Shown: positions 15,215 through 23,740 of the stretch, piece by piece
Layout of the letters: each line of letters begins with the position of its first letter
How positions within the stretch are numbered: the first letter of the stretch is position 1
Source of the DNA: Bacteroidota bacterium
GTDB lineage: Bacteria; Bacteroidota; Bacteroidia; Palsa-965
DNA length: 35,453 bases
Reading direction: 5' to 3'
NCBI GenBank assembly: GCA_021299855.1
Contig: JAJTEY010000006.1
Location: 1-35,453 of the forward strand
The notes under the pieces: model-generated
What the model was told of the DNA's origin: nothing
Seen by the model: only the letters and a program-made list of their open reading frames with translations
The model's database searches: none
Program-made: the position numbers and the translations under genes

Positions 15215-15592
15215 ATGTTTAACATTACCGGAGTTATTAAAAAGAAGTTTCCTGAGCAGCAGGTTTCAGAGAAATTCAGAAAGCGTGATTTTGTATTAAC
15301 CGACAATTCATCGCAGTATCCTCAGCACATTACTTTTCAGTTGGTTCAGGATCGTTGTTCCTTAATTGATGGATTTAATGAAGGGCAAGAAGTAAAAGTA
15401 TTCTTCAACTTGCGCGGACGCGAATACACAGACAAGCGCACGAATGAAATTCGTTTTTTCAATACTGTTGAAGCGTGGAAAATTGAAGGTGGTGCCGGTC
15501 AGCAGCAACAAGCTCCTGCAGCAACATCAGCACCGATGCCTGATATCACGACTTTTAGTTCAGGAGATCAAAACGACGATCTTCCGTTTTAA
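15215..15592 (+). CDS. DUF3127 protein with SSB-like acidic C-terminal tip
   Basis: This 125-residue protein has a compact beta-rich domain (MFNITGVIKKKFPEQQVSEK; KRDFVLTDN; QHITFQLVQDRCSLID; GQEVKVFFNLRGREYTDKRT; RFFNTVEAWKIE). It is characteristic of DUF3127, which is near-restricted to Bacteroidota. The arrangement suggests an OB-like fold. After residue 95 comes a Gln/Ala/Pro-rich linker and the end DQNDDLPF, which closely resembles the DDDIPF tip by which single-stranded DNA-binding protein recruits PriA, RecO, RecQ and others. A DNA or RNA metabolic role is inferred, not shown. It has its own promoter, and a hairpin follows 20 bp after the stop. Confidence 0.85.
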   Translation: MFNITGVIKKKFPEQQVSEKFRKRDFVLTDNSSQYPQHITFQLVQDRCSLIDGFNEGQEVKVFFNLRGREYTDKRTNEIRFFNTVEAWKIEGGAGQQQQAPAATSAPMPDITTFSSGDQNDDLPF

Positions 15593-15611
15593 AAAAAATA
15601 GGACTACATTG

Positions 15612-15642
15612 CAATGACCACCCTACCGGTGGTCATTGTTGT
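15612..15642. terminator. Bidirectional terminator hairpin between DUF3127 and the convergent secreted-protein gene
   Basis: An 11-bp perfect stem (15612-15622 with 15628-15638) has a 5-nt loop. TTGTTT follows on the plus strand, and a T8 run lies about 15 bp beyond on the minus strand. The stop codon of the leftward gene (15633-15635) lies inside the stem. Confidence 0.65.
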
Positions 15643-16436
15643 TTATAGATGGTGCAGCTGTCCGCATAATGCACCACCATTTTCTGTTTTTCGAGTCGTA
15701 CGTTTAGTGCTCCTTTGAATTCGCTGTCTTTATATTCTATATCCATATAAGAGAGCAAGTCAACTGCTTTCAATTTTTGTTCTTCAAAATAAATGATGCG
15801 GTCTTCCAAAACCTGAAAGCCTGTCAAATTTTTAATCGGGATAGTTTTGGCGAAAGTGCCGTAGATGTCGAAGATCATGATTCCCGTTGAAGGATTATTC
15901 ACAAAAAGACGGTTGTTTTTTTCCACCATAAAGTTGGGCTGAATGGAAATGTTCAGCACTTGTCCCAGATTGCCGGTACGTTGTTCAATTTGCAAATTTC
16001 GATTGAGACGAATCAATTCGAAGTTATCCTGATCGTACAACCAAAGCCCGTTTTCCATCGAGGTGCATGCTAATTGTGCATTGGGAAATCCGAGTGCCTC
16101 AAGTTGAACCGGCTCTGCATTGATGCTTAACGTATTATCCAGAAAAATGATTCGGCTTACTTCTTTATAAAACAGCAAAATTCGTAACGCATTTGTGGCG
16201 TCGGCGTGTGCGATATTGCCGAAATTTTTGTTGCTGAATTCTTTAATAAACATACCATCCGCATCGTACTTTAAAATTTGATCGTTATAGCAGAGATATA
16301 CATTTCCAATGTTATCAGTGACCATTAACTGAGAACGCTGACGAATGGTTGCATTTTTCCTTTTGCTGTCCTGAACAAAGGCAACACTCATCATAGCCAG
16401 CAGAAAGATGAAAATTCTCATGCCTATTGATTTCAA
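15633..16436 (-). CDS. Secreted hypothetical protein, probable beta-propeller
   Basis: I do not recognise a named family. The 267 residues start with a signal peptide; the second Met (MRIFIFLLAMMSVAFVQDS) may be the true start. The remainder is a series of short repeated strand patterns such as LMVTDNIGNVYLCYNDQILK, YDADGMFIKEFSN, GLWLYDQDNFELIRLNRNLQ and GIMIFDIYGTFAKTIPI. These read like blades of a six-bladed NHL/SMP-type propeller. No catalytic motif or sorting domain is seen, so it should stay periplasmic or be lipidated elsewhere. It begins 3 bp after the stop of the GH3 gene, so the two form one operon. Confidence 0.7.
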   Translation of the reverse strand: MKSIGMRIFIFLLAMMSVAFVQDSKRKNATIRQRSQLMVTDNIGNVYLCYNDQILKYDADGMFIKEFSNKNFGNIAHADATNALRILLFYKEVSRIIFLDNTLSINAEPVQLEALGFPNAQLACTSMENGLWLYDQDNFELIRLNRNLQIEQRTGNLGQVLNISIQPNFMVEKNNRLFVNNPSTGIMIFDIYGTFAKTIPIKNLTGFQVLEDRIIYFEEQKLKAVDLLSYMDIEYKDSEFKGALNVRLEKQKMVVHYADSCTIYKQQ

Positions 16437-16439
16437 AAA

Positions 16440-17975
16440 TTAAGCCACATTACCGGAAGAATTCTTATCGAAATGTAATACGCTTTCTACATGAGTACGT
16501 TCGTTGCTGAGCCGCGGCACTTTATGCTGGCCGCCAAGTTTATTTCGGCTTTTCATCCAGTTGTAAAATGTATCGTGAGGAACAACTCGAATTACCGGTG
16601 GATGCAAAATATAATTGTTGAATCGTTTCGCTTCGTAATCGGAGTTGACAGATTTTAGTGCATTGTCAAAAAGTTCTGTAAACCAGTCAATGTCTACAGG
16701 TTCACGATCGAATTCAATAACCCATTCATGTGCGCCTTTGTTGGTCTGAGCATTCATAAACACGGGAGCAGCAGTATATTCACAAACACATGCGCCGGTT
16801 TTCTCACATGCAACCTGAAGTGCGCGCTCTGCATTTTCGATCATGAGTTCTTCACCAAAAACATTAATGAAATGTTTAGTTCTTCCGACAATACGAAACT
16901 TGTAAGGATTGGTTGAAGTGAATTGGATGGTATCTCCAATCTGATAACGCCACAAGCCTCCGGTGGTGCTGATGACCACGGCATATTTTTTACCCACTTC
17001 AACCTGGTCCAAAGTAACAGTCGGTGAATTTGCCGTATTCCAGTAGGGTTGTTCTATAAATTCATAATAGATGCCATAATCCAACATCAACAACAAATCA
17101 TTCGTGGCAGTTGCATCTTGAATTCCGAAGAAGCCTTCCGAAGCATTGTACAATTCAAGATAACGAATTTCTTTACCGAACAACTCATTAAACTGTTCTT
17201 TATACGGTGTGAAATTCACTCCGCCATGAAAATATACTTCCAATCCGTTCCACACTTCGCCGATATTGTTTTTGCCGGTGACGTCTAAAATTCTTCGCAT
17301 CAACACCATCATCCACGAAGGCACTCCGGCGAGACTTATCACATTTTCATTCATGGTGGAACGAGCCATTTGTTCCAGCTTTTCTTCCCAATCGCTCAGC
17401 AATGCAATGGTAAGATTCGGCAAGCGGAAAAAATCGGCCCACATGGGAAGATTCTGAATAATAATTGCAGAAACATCGCCATGATAGGATTCATAATTAC
17501 CAAAAAAATCGGTAGTGTGGCTTCCGCCCAATGCCAGATTGCGTCCGGTGAATAACTGATGTTCCGGATAATTACTGCAGTAAATGGACACCATATCCTT
17601 GCCACCTTTGTAGTGGCAGTCTTCCAATGATTCGCGCGTTACGGGAATGAACTTGCTTTTTGCATCTGTTGTTCCCGAAGATTTTGCGAACCATTTCACC
17701 TCCGAAGGCCACAACAAGTTTTGTTCACCGCGACGCAAACGATCAATCCACGGTTGCATTTCTTCGTACGATTGCACCGGAAGTCGTTGTTGCAAATCAC
17801 CTATATGTCGTACTTCGGAAAAGTTATACTGCTTGCCAAATTCGGTAACTGCTCCGGCTTCCATCAGTTTTACGAACGTTTCTTCCTGCACCTGATGCGG
17901 ATATTTCCGAAACAAGTCGATCTGGTGCATTCGTTTCACCATGATCCAGGAAGCTATGGAATTGAGGAGCGCCAT
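16440..17975 (-). CDS. GH3-family acyl-adenylate amido synthetase-like protein
   Basis: The 511-residue protein belongs to the GH3 auxin-responsive-promoter family of the ANL adenylating superfamily. Plant members join amino acids to jasmonate, auxin or benzoates. Visible motifs are the phosphate-binding loop WFAKSSGTTDAKSKFIPVT, the adenine-region YNASEGFFGIQD, the Asp-containing GLWRYQIGDTIQFTS, and the hinge-like FRIVGRTKHFINVFGEELMI. These cover both the large N-domain and the small C-domain, so it appears complete. No signal peptide. It is followed by the secreted propeller-like gene. The acyl and amino substrates in bacteria are unknown; wide distribution in Bacteroidota suggests a lipid or siderophore-like metabolite. 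Confidence 0.9.
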   Translation of the reverse strand: MALLNSIASWIMVKRMHQIDLFRKYPHQVQEETFVKLMEAGAVTEFGKQYNFSEVRHIGDLQQRLPVQSYEEMQPWIDRLRRGEQNLLWPSEVKWFAKSSGTTDAKSKFIPVTRESLEDCHYKGGKDMVSIYCSNYPEHQLFTGRNLALGGSHTTDFFGNYESYHGDVSAIIIQNLPMWADFFRLPNLTIALLSDWEEKLEQMARSTMNENVISLAGVPSWMMVLMRRILDVTGKNNIGEVWNGLEVYFHGGVNFTPYKEQFNELFGKEIRYLELYNASEGFFGIQDATATNDLLLMLDYGIYYEFIEQPYWNTANSPTVTLDQVEVGKKYAVVISTTGGLWRYQIGDTIQFTSTNPYKFRIVGRTKHFINVFGEELMIENAERALQVACEKTGACVCEYTAAPVFMNAQTNKGAHEWVIEFDREPVDIDWFTELFDNALKSVNSDYEAKRFNNYILHPPVIRVVPHDTFYNWMKSRNKLGGQHKVPRLSNERTHVESVLHFDKNSSGNVA

Positions 17976-18011
17976 TCAGTTTGAACTTATTTCTCTAAGA
18001 TAGCTATTCTG

Positions 18012-19613
18012 TTATTTACTTTGAAGCCATTGTTCAAATTCCGCACGGGATTTGGCATTCAGACAATGTTCTTTCGTAAGTCCTCCTTTGCGTGAGCTGA
18101 TCACACCCCATTTCACATCAAGCAAACCTACTTTTTCGTGGGCATCGGGATTAATGGAAATTAAAACACCTTTTTCCATGCAATACGGAATCCATCGCCA
18201 ATCGATGTCCAGGCGATAAGGGTGTGCATTTAATTCAATGGCTACATTATTCGAAGCGCAGGCATCAATAATTTTTTTGTAATCCAGCGGATAACCTTCG
18301 CGGGATAACAACAATCGTCCTGAGGGATGCCCTAAAATTCGCGTGAAAGGATTCTCGATAGCCTTGATCAGTCGCGCTGTTGCCCGCGCTTCATCCATTT
18401 TTAAAACGGAGTGTACAGATGCAACAATTAAGTCAAACGTTTTCAGAATTTCAGGATCGTAATCGAGGTTACCGTCGTTTAAAATATCGGATTCAATTCC
18501 TTTGAATATTTTAAAATTATTTAAAGTTGCGTTGAGTTGATCAACTTCCTGATGTTGTTGAAGCACGCGTTCTTCAGAAAGTCCGTTAGCATAAAACGCA
18601 GATTTGGAGTGATCGCAAATAGCGAAATATTCGAAGCCTTGTTCCCGGCAGAAAGTTGCCATTTCTTGCACGGTGTTCATGCCATCACTCCATTTGCTGT
18701 GGTTGTGTAAATTGCCGCGCAGGTCATTCACCTCGATTAATTTCGGAAGTTGATGTTCACGGGCCATCAGGATTTCACCGATGCCTTCGCGCATTTCTGG
18801 TTCGATATAACTCCAGTTAAGATTGGAAAATACTTCTACTTCATTCGCGCATTCAGCAATTGAAATCTTTTCTTGTTCCAGTTGCGCCATGAATGCAGGA
18901 GCTCCCGTTGTTTGAAACCAGATTGTTCCGAAATTATTTGCAGTAGCCGGAATCAGCTCAATTTGAATAGGGAATTGGTTGATGAACGAATCATTTAGCT
19001 CAATTTTTTCATCACAAACTATTTGCACGCTACTGATGATGTTTTCCTTTCGGCGAAGTTCTCCGGTAAATTCAAATCGTGCTTCCGGATGAAGCTTCCT
19101 TAATTCATTGATGATGGCTTCTCCAATTGGTAAAGCTGCGTAGTAATGATATTTGCCGGCATTAGCAATTTTGTATTCGATTGCTTTTTTAATCGATTCT
19201 TGAGTTTTACTGCCGAAGCCTTTTAAATCAACGAGACGGTTTTCGTAACAGGCATACAAGAGTTCTCCCAAACTTTCAGCTCCGAGTTCGTGCCATAATT
19301 GCGCTACTTTTTTAGCGCCGAGTCCTTTTATGCTTAACATTTCAATGACACCAACAGGAGTTTTGTTGAGCAACTCCTGAAGTTCAATTGTGGTGCCGGT
19401 TCTCAGGAGTTCGTCAATCTTGGCAGCAATCCCTTTTCCAATGCCTTCAATTTGCTCTAATTCTTGCAAGGATTTCCCTGTCAGTTCAATGCCTGTTTTA
19501 TCTAATTTATACGCAGCGTTACTCAGCGCCTTTACTTTGAATGGATTTTCACTGTGCAATTCCTGCAGTTTTGCAGTAAGTTGTAATGATTCAGCAATCT
19601 GTTCTGTGGTCAT
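18012..19613 (-). CDS. PolX-type protein: helix-hairpin-helix, inactive-looking polymerase palm, intact PHP nuclease domain
   Basis: PolX proteins combine a family X polymerase with a PHP 3'-5' exonuclease. Here residues 1-145 hold the 8-kDa/HhH modules (LEQIEGIGKGIAAKI; LSIKGLGAKKVAQLW; LKGFGSKTQESI). The palm carries GELRRKENIISSVQIVCDE (184-202), where the expected metal-binding GDxD reads SSVQ, so both aspartates are absent. Residues 300-533 are a PHP domain with all its motifs: LHNHSKWSDG, ICDHSKS, KGIESDIL, VASVHS, LGHPSGRLL, ELNAHPYRLD and NPDAHE. A nuclease or phosphoesterase without polymerase activity is therefore predicted. The length of 533 is slightly short of the usual 570 or so, consistent with a reduced palm. 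Confidence 0.9.
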   Translation of the reverse strand: MTTEQIAESLQLTAKLQELHSENPFKVKALSNAAYKLDKTGIELTGKSLQELEQIEGIGKGIAAKIDELLRTGTTIELQELLNKTPVGVIEMLSIKGLGAKKVAQLWHELGAESLGELLYACYENRLVDLKGFGSKTQESIKKAIEYKIANAGKYHYYAALPIGEAIINELRKLHPEARFEFTGELRRKENIISSVQIVCDEKIELNDSFINQFPIQIELIPATANNFGTIWFQTTGAPAFMAQLEQEKISIAECANEVEVFSNLNWSYIEPEMREGIGEILMAREHQLPKLIEVNDLRGNLHNHSKWSDGMNTVQEMATFCREQGFEYFAICDHSKSAFYANGLSEERVLQQHQEVDQLNATLNNFKIFKGIESDILNDGNLDYDPEILKTFDLIVASVHSVLKMDEARATARLIKAIENPFTRILGHPSGRLLLSREGYPLDYKKIIDACASNNVAIELNAHPYRLDIDWRWIPYCMEKGVLISINPDAHEKVGLLDVKWGVISSRKGGLTKEHCLNAKSRAEFEQWLQSK

Positions 19614-19693
19614 GCGTTGAAGTTCGTGAAAATTATTTCAATTCAGGACGTTTGTTGTGCTGAAAACTGCGTAATTTAAAGAGTGTCAACACT

Positions 19694-19701
19694 TACTTTT
19701 G
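19694..19701 (+). promoter_or_regulatory. -7 box of the Kelch-like gene, start codon 5 bp downstream
   Basis: TACTTTTG fits TAnnTTTG and ends 4 bases before the ATG at 19706. This placement implies a leaderless or nearly leaderless mRNA. A -33 TTG is not clear. Confidence 0.4.
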
Positions 19702-19705
19702 TGGT

Positions 19706-21262
19706 ATGCGAAATTTGTTTGTTTTGCTTTTGCTTGTGGCGACTTGTGTGAATGCACAAGTGCCTTTCAGTTTGGTGCTGGAGCCGGTAACGATGTCTTC
19801 TGTTCCGGCAACACATTCGTTTGCTTTGGCCAAGAGCGGTTCCAAATGGCTGATCATAGGCGGAAGAACGAATGGGCTTCATGGTTTTTCAACCAACGAT
19901 AATTTTCCTGTGGAATATGCCAACAATGATGTTATCGTTATTGACACAACAACGTGGACATGGAGAAGTTCGACGTTGAATGTGTTTCCTTATGCGGTAG
20001 CAGGTCCTTTGCGCAGCAACAATATGCAATATGTGCAATCGGGAGATTATTTATATATCGCAGGAGGATTTGGTTGGGATTCTACGGCTAACGGGTACCG
20101 CACATTTCCGACTTTGAGCGCTGTACATATCGACAGTATGATTAGTGCTGTTTGGAATCAAACCTCCATTGTGTCACATATTCGACAGATTACTGATACG
20201 AATGTGCGTGTGTGTGGTGGAGAAATGATTCAAATTAATGGCGATTGCTATTTAGTTGGTGGTCATGACTTCAACGGAAGATATTCGGATCCTCCAATTC
20301 CTACATTCACTCAAAAGTATAATCATCACATCCGTAAATTTTCCATTACTGATGACGGTACAAATCTTGGAATAGCGAATATTTCATACATCACCGACAC
20401 AACTCATTTTCATCGCCGCGATTACAATTTGGGGCCGATGATTTATCCGGACGGTGCACATGGCTTTACGATTTACAGCGGTGTTTTTCGAAAAGATGCG
20501 GATTTGCCGTTGTATTATCCGATCACATGGCATCCGCAATCAGGCGCAGATACAACAATTACATTTCAGCAGTTTCAAAATAACTATACCTGTGGATTAT
20601 TGCCGATATACGATTCTGTTCATCATAGCATGTACACGGTGTTTTTCGGTGGCATGAGTGCGTATTATTTCGAAGATACGACACAGCAAATGCGTTACGA
20701 TAGTCTTGTTCCATTCATTAATGATATAACAACCGTTGTGCGTGATGCGTCGGGTAATTGGATTCAGATTACGATGCCTGTGACTATGCCGGGTTTACTA
20801 GGAACGAATATGAAGTTTGTAACATCAGGAAATCATTATTACGACAATGGTGTATTAAATATTAGAGAGTTGAATGGCGCAACGGTGATTGGTTATTTAT
20901 ATGGCGGCATTGAATCGTTGGGTTGGCATCGACCTGCTTATAATGCGTCACACGATACGATTTACCGGGTGAAACTAATTCCCGATCAACAAGCCTTGCA
21001 AGTCGGAACCGTGAATGCGAATCAAGCTTTGCAGGTATATCCGAATCCGACAACTGACGTGTTGTATGTTTCAGTAACTGCTGATGTCTCTGTGATTGAA
21101 ATTGTGGACAACAAAGGTCGCGTTGTGTTTCAGCGTCGTGCATCAGGTGTTAATACCGTAGAGCGCATTGCGGTACAACAACTTCCTTCGGGGAATTATA
21201 TGTTACGCTTGAGAAGTGATAAAAAGTCAATGACAGTTTCATTTATTAAGTCAGGAAAATAA
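19706..21262 (+). CDS. Secreted Kelch-like repeat protein with T9SS type-A sorting domain
   Basis: The 518 residues start with a signal peptide (MRNLFVLLLLVATCVNAQ). Kelch-like blades are recognisable from the double-glycine turns: KWLIIGGRTN, DYLYIAGGFGW, CYLVGGHDFNG, YTVFFGGMSAY and IGYLYGGIES, with intervening strands ending in W. The last 80 residues (YPNPTTDVLYVSVTADVSVI, DNKGRVVFQRRA, LPSGNYMLRLRSDKKS) form a type-A T9SS sorting domain. The protein should be exported to the cell surface; its partner or ligand is unknown. priA starts 1 bp after the stop, an odd pairing for an exported protein, so co-transcription is likely. Confidence 0.88.
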   Translation: MRNLFVLLLLVATCVNAQVPFSLVLEPVTMSSVPATHSFALAKSGSKWLIIGGRTNGLHGFSTNDNFPVEYANNDVIVIDTTTWTWRSSTLNVFPYAVAGPLRSNNMQYVQSGDYLYIAGGFGWDSTANGYRTFPTLSAVHIDSMISAVWNQTSIVSHIRQITDTNVRVCGGEMIQINGDCYLVGGHDFNGRYSDPPIPTFTQKYNHHIRKFSITDDGTNLGIANISYITDTTHFHRRDYNLGPMIYPDGAHGFTIYSGVFRKDADLPLYYPITWHPQSGADTTITFQQFQNNYTCGLLPIYDSVHHSMYTVFFGGMSAYYFEDTTQQMRYDSLVPFINDITTVVRDASGNWIQITMPVTMPGLLGTNMKFVTSGNHYYDNGVLNIRELNGATVIGYLYGGIESLGWHRPAYNASHDTIYRVKLIPDQQALQVGTVNANQALQVYPNPTTDVLYVSVTADVSVIEIVDNKGRVVFQRRASGVNTVERIAVQQLPSGNYMLRLRSDKKSMTVSFIKSGK

Positions 21263-21263
21263 C

Positions 21264-23726
21264 GTGGGTGTGCGCAGCGATTTATTTGTAGATGTACTCC
21301 TGCCCCTTGCGCTTCCGCAGTTGTACACGTATCGTGTGCCTCAGCGTTGGAACGATTACGTGATTGCGGGAGGAAGAGTTACCGTGCAATTCGGGAAATC
21401 GAAATTGTACAGTGCGTTGGTGATGCGCGTCCATGAAACCGCACCGAAATATACCGCCAAGTACATTGAGGATATACTGGATGCAGAACCGATTTTATTT
21501 GACGAGCAGTTGAAGTTGTGGGAATGGATGTCAGAGTATTATATGTGTTCTCGTGGCGAAGTTATGCTGGCTGCTTTACCATCCGGGTTACGATTAAGTT
21601 CAGAAACAAAAATTGTGTTACATCCGGAACGGGATGAAGAGGCGGAGTTAAGTGATGATGAACACCTGATGGTAGATGCGTTACGCGTGTCACACATTCT
21701 AACAGCAGATCAACTTGCGGCAGTTATCAGTAAAAAAAGTTGTCATACACAATTACGCGATTTGTTGAAGAAGCGTGTTGTTGTGGTTTACGAGGAATTG
21801 CAGGAACGTTACAAACCCAAAACGGAGACTACGTATTTGTTGCATCCTGATTTGGAAGAGGAATCTTCGTTGCGTGACGTGTTTGCGAAACTGGAACAAC
21901 GTGCATTTAAGCAACTGGAAGCGTTAATGTGCTATTTGCGTTTGTCGGGAAAAGATCGTGATGAACGGATTCCTGTTAGGCGTGAAGAAATGCTGAAACT
22001 GCTTCCTGAATCGGGCGCAGCCATTAACGAGTTGGTGAAAAAGCAAATTCTTATTCGGGATGATATTGCTATTTCGCGTCTCGTGCAGATCGAATCTAAA
22101 CAAACAACGGTTGTACTGAGCGATGAGCAACAACAGGCTTATTATCATATTAAGACGCATTTTGAACGTATAGATTCGGTATTACTGCATGGCGTAACGG
22201 CTAGCGGTAAAACGGAAGTATATATCAAGTTGATGAATGAGCAACTGCAAGCAGGAAAGCAAGTTTTGTTTTTGTTGCCTGAGATTGCATTGACAACACA
22301 GCTCATTAAACGACTGCAGGCTCACTTCGGTGGTGATGTTTTGGTGTATCACTCCAAATTCAATGAGCAGGAGCGCGTAGAAATTTGGAACGAAGTGAGT
22401 AAAGGGCTTCCGAAGATTGTCGTTGGCGCGCGTTCCGGATTATTTCTGCCGTATCGACAGCTTGGGTTGATCATTATTGATGAAGAGCATGATCCTTCGT
22501 TTAAGCAGTCGGAGCCTTCACCGCGTTATAATGCCCGCGAATCGGCGTTATGGTATGCGCGTTTGTTTGGTGCGAAAGTAGTTTTGGGTTCTGCAACACC
22601 AGCTGTGGAATCGTATTATTTAGCCAAACAAGGAAAATTCGGATTGGTTGAAATGCATCAGCGGTATGGTGGTGCACCATTGCCTGTAATATCTGTAATA
22701 GATATTCGTGAAGCAACACGAAAGAAATTAATGAAGTCGCATTTTTCTCCGTACTTATTCGATCGCATGGAACAAGTGATTGCGCAAGGCAAACAGGTGA
22801 TTTTATTTCAGAACAGAAGGGGATTTGCTCCGAGTATCGAATGTCAGGATTGCGCACATATTCCGCAATGCGTGCGTTGCGATGTGAGTTTGACGTATCA
22901 CAAGAATTCAGATCAATTGCGTTGTCATTATTGCGGATACTCCATTCCTCCACCTGTGCAATGTGAAGCTTGCGGAAGTACCGATCTTAAGATGAAAGGA
23001 TTCGGTACGGAAAAAATTGAAGAAGAGTTACAGTTGATGATGGGCTCGGCACGTATAGCACGATTAGATCTGGATACCACGCGTACAAAAAATAGCATGC
23101 AGCAAATTGTGTCCGATTTTGAGCAGCAAAAAACCAACGTGTTGGTAGGAACTCAAATGGTTACGAAAGGATTAGATTTTAGTCATGTTTCTCTGGTTGG
23201 AGTATTGAATGCCGATCAATTAATGAACTATCCCGATTTCAGATCGTTTGAACGTAGTTTTCAGTTAATGTCGCAAGTAGCAGGACGAGCAGGAAGACGA
23301 GATGTACAGGGAGAAGTTGTTATTCAAACGTTTCATCCGGATCATTTCGTGATTCAATGTGTCGTAGAGCACGATTACAAAAAATTGTATGCCGGTGAAA
23401 TTGCGGATCGTATGCAGTTTCATTATCCGCCTTTTTATCGTTTGATTCGATTAACGATAAAAAGTAAGGATTATGTGTTGTTGGATAATGCCGCGATGTA
23501 TTTAGCTTCTAAATTAAAAGAACGATTAGCGGATCGTGTGTTAGGTCCTGAAGCCCCGCCGGTGGGTAAGATACGGGATGAATATTTGCGACAGTTCATG
23601 ATAAAGCTGGAACGAGACATTCATCCCAAACAGGTGAAACAGTTTATTCAAAACGAACTGTTAGTGCTGAAATCGCATAAAGATTTTAAGAGCATCAAGA
23701 CCGTTGTGGATGTAGATCCGATGTGA
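21264..23726 (+). CDS. priA: Primosomal replication restart helicase PriA
   Basis: PriA reloads the replisome at repaired forks. The 820-residue protein has the N-terminal DNA-binding domain (VDVLLPLALPQLYTYRVP; VQFGKSKLYSALV), a Walker A GVTASGKTE (310-318) and DEEHDPSFKQ box (406 on). Eight zinc-binding cysteines lie at 527, 530, 536, 539, 554, 557, 567 and 570. Later motifs are GTEKIEEEL, VGTQMVTKGLDF and QVAGRAGR. The start is a GTG at 21264, one base after the stop of the Kelch gene; no ATG lies nearby in frame, so translational coupling is plausible. It is convergent with the membrane-protein gene, 14 bp apart. Confidence 0.97.
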   Translation: MGVRSDLFVDVLLPLALPQLYTYRVPQRWNDYVIAGGRVTVQFGKSKLYSALVMRVHETAPKYTAKYIEDILDAEPILFDEQLKLWEWMSEYYMCSRGEVMLAALPSGLRLSSETKIVLHPERDEEAELSDDEHLMVDALRVSHILTADQLAAVISKKSCHTQLRDLLKKRVVVVYEELQERYKPKTETTYLLHPDLEEESSLRDVFAKLEQRAFKQLEALMCYLRLSGKDRDERIPVRREEMLKLLPESGAAINELVKKQILIRDDIAISRLVQIESKQTTVVLSDEQQQAYYHIKTHFERIDSVLLHGVTASGKTEVYIKLMNEQLQAGKQVLFLLPEIALTTQLIKRLQAHFGGDVLVYHSKFNEQERVEIWNEVSKGLPKIVVGARSGLFLPYRQLGLIIIDEEHDPSFKQSEPSPRYNARESALWYARLFGAKVVLGSATPAVESYYLAKQGKFGLVEMHQRYGGAPLPVISVIDIREATRKKLMKSHFSPYLFDRMEQVIAQGKQVILFQNRRGFAPSIECQDCAHIPQCVRCDVSLTYHKNSDQLRCHYCGYSIPPPVQCEACGSTDLKMKGFGTEKIEEELQLMMGSARIARLDLDTTRTKNSMQQIVSDFEQQKTNVLVGTQMVTKGLDFSHVSLVGVLNADQLMNYPDFRSFERSFQLMSQVAGRAGRRDVQGEVVIQTFHPDHFVIQCVVEHDYKKLYAGEIADRMQFHYPPFYRLIRLTIKSKDYVLLDNAAMYLASKLKERLADRVLGPEAPPVGKIRDEYLRQFMIKLERDIHPKQVKQFIQNELLVLKSHKDFKSIKTVVDVDPM

Positions 23727-23740
23727 TGCATAAGTCCCGG

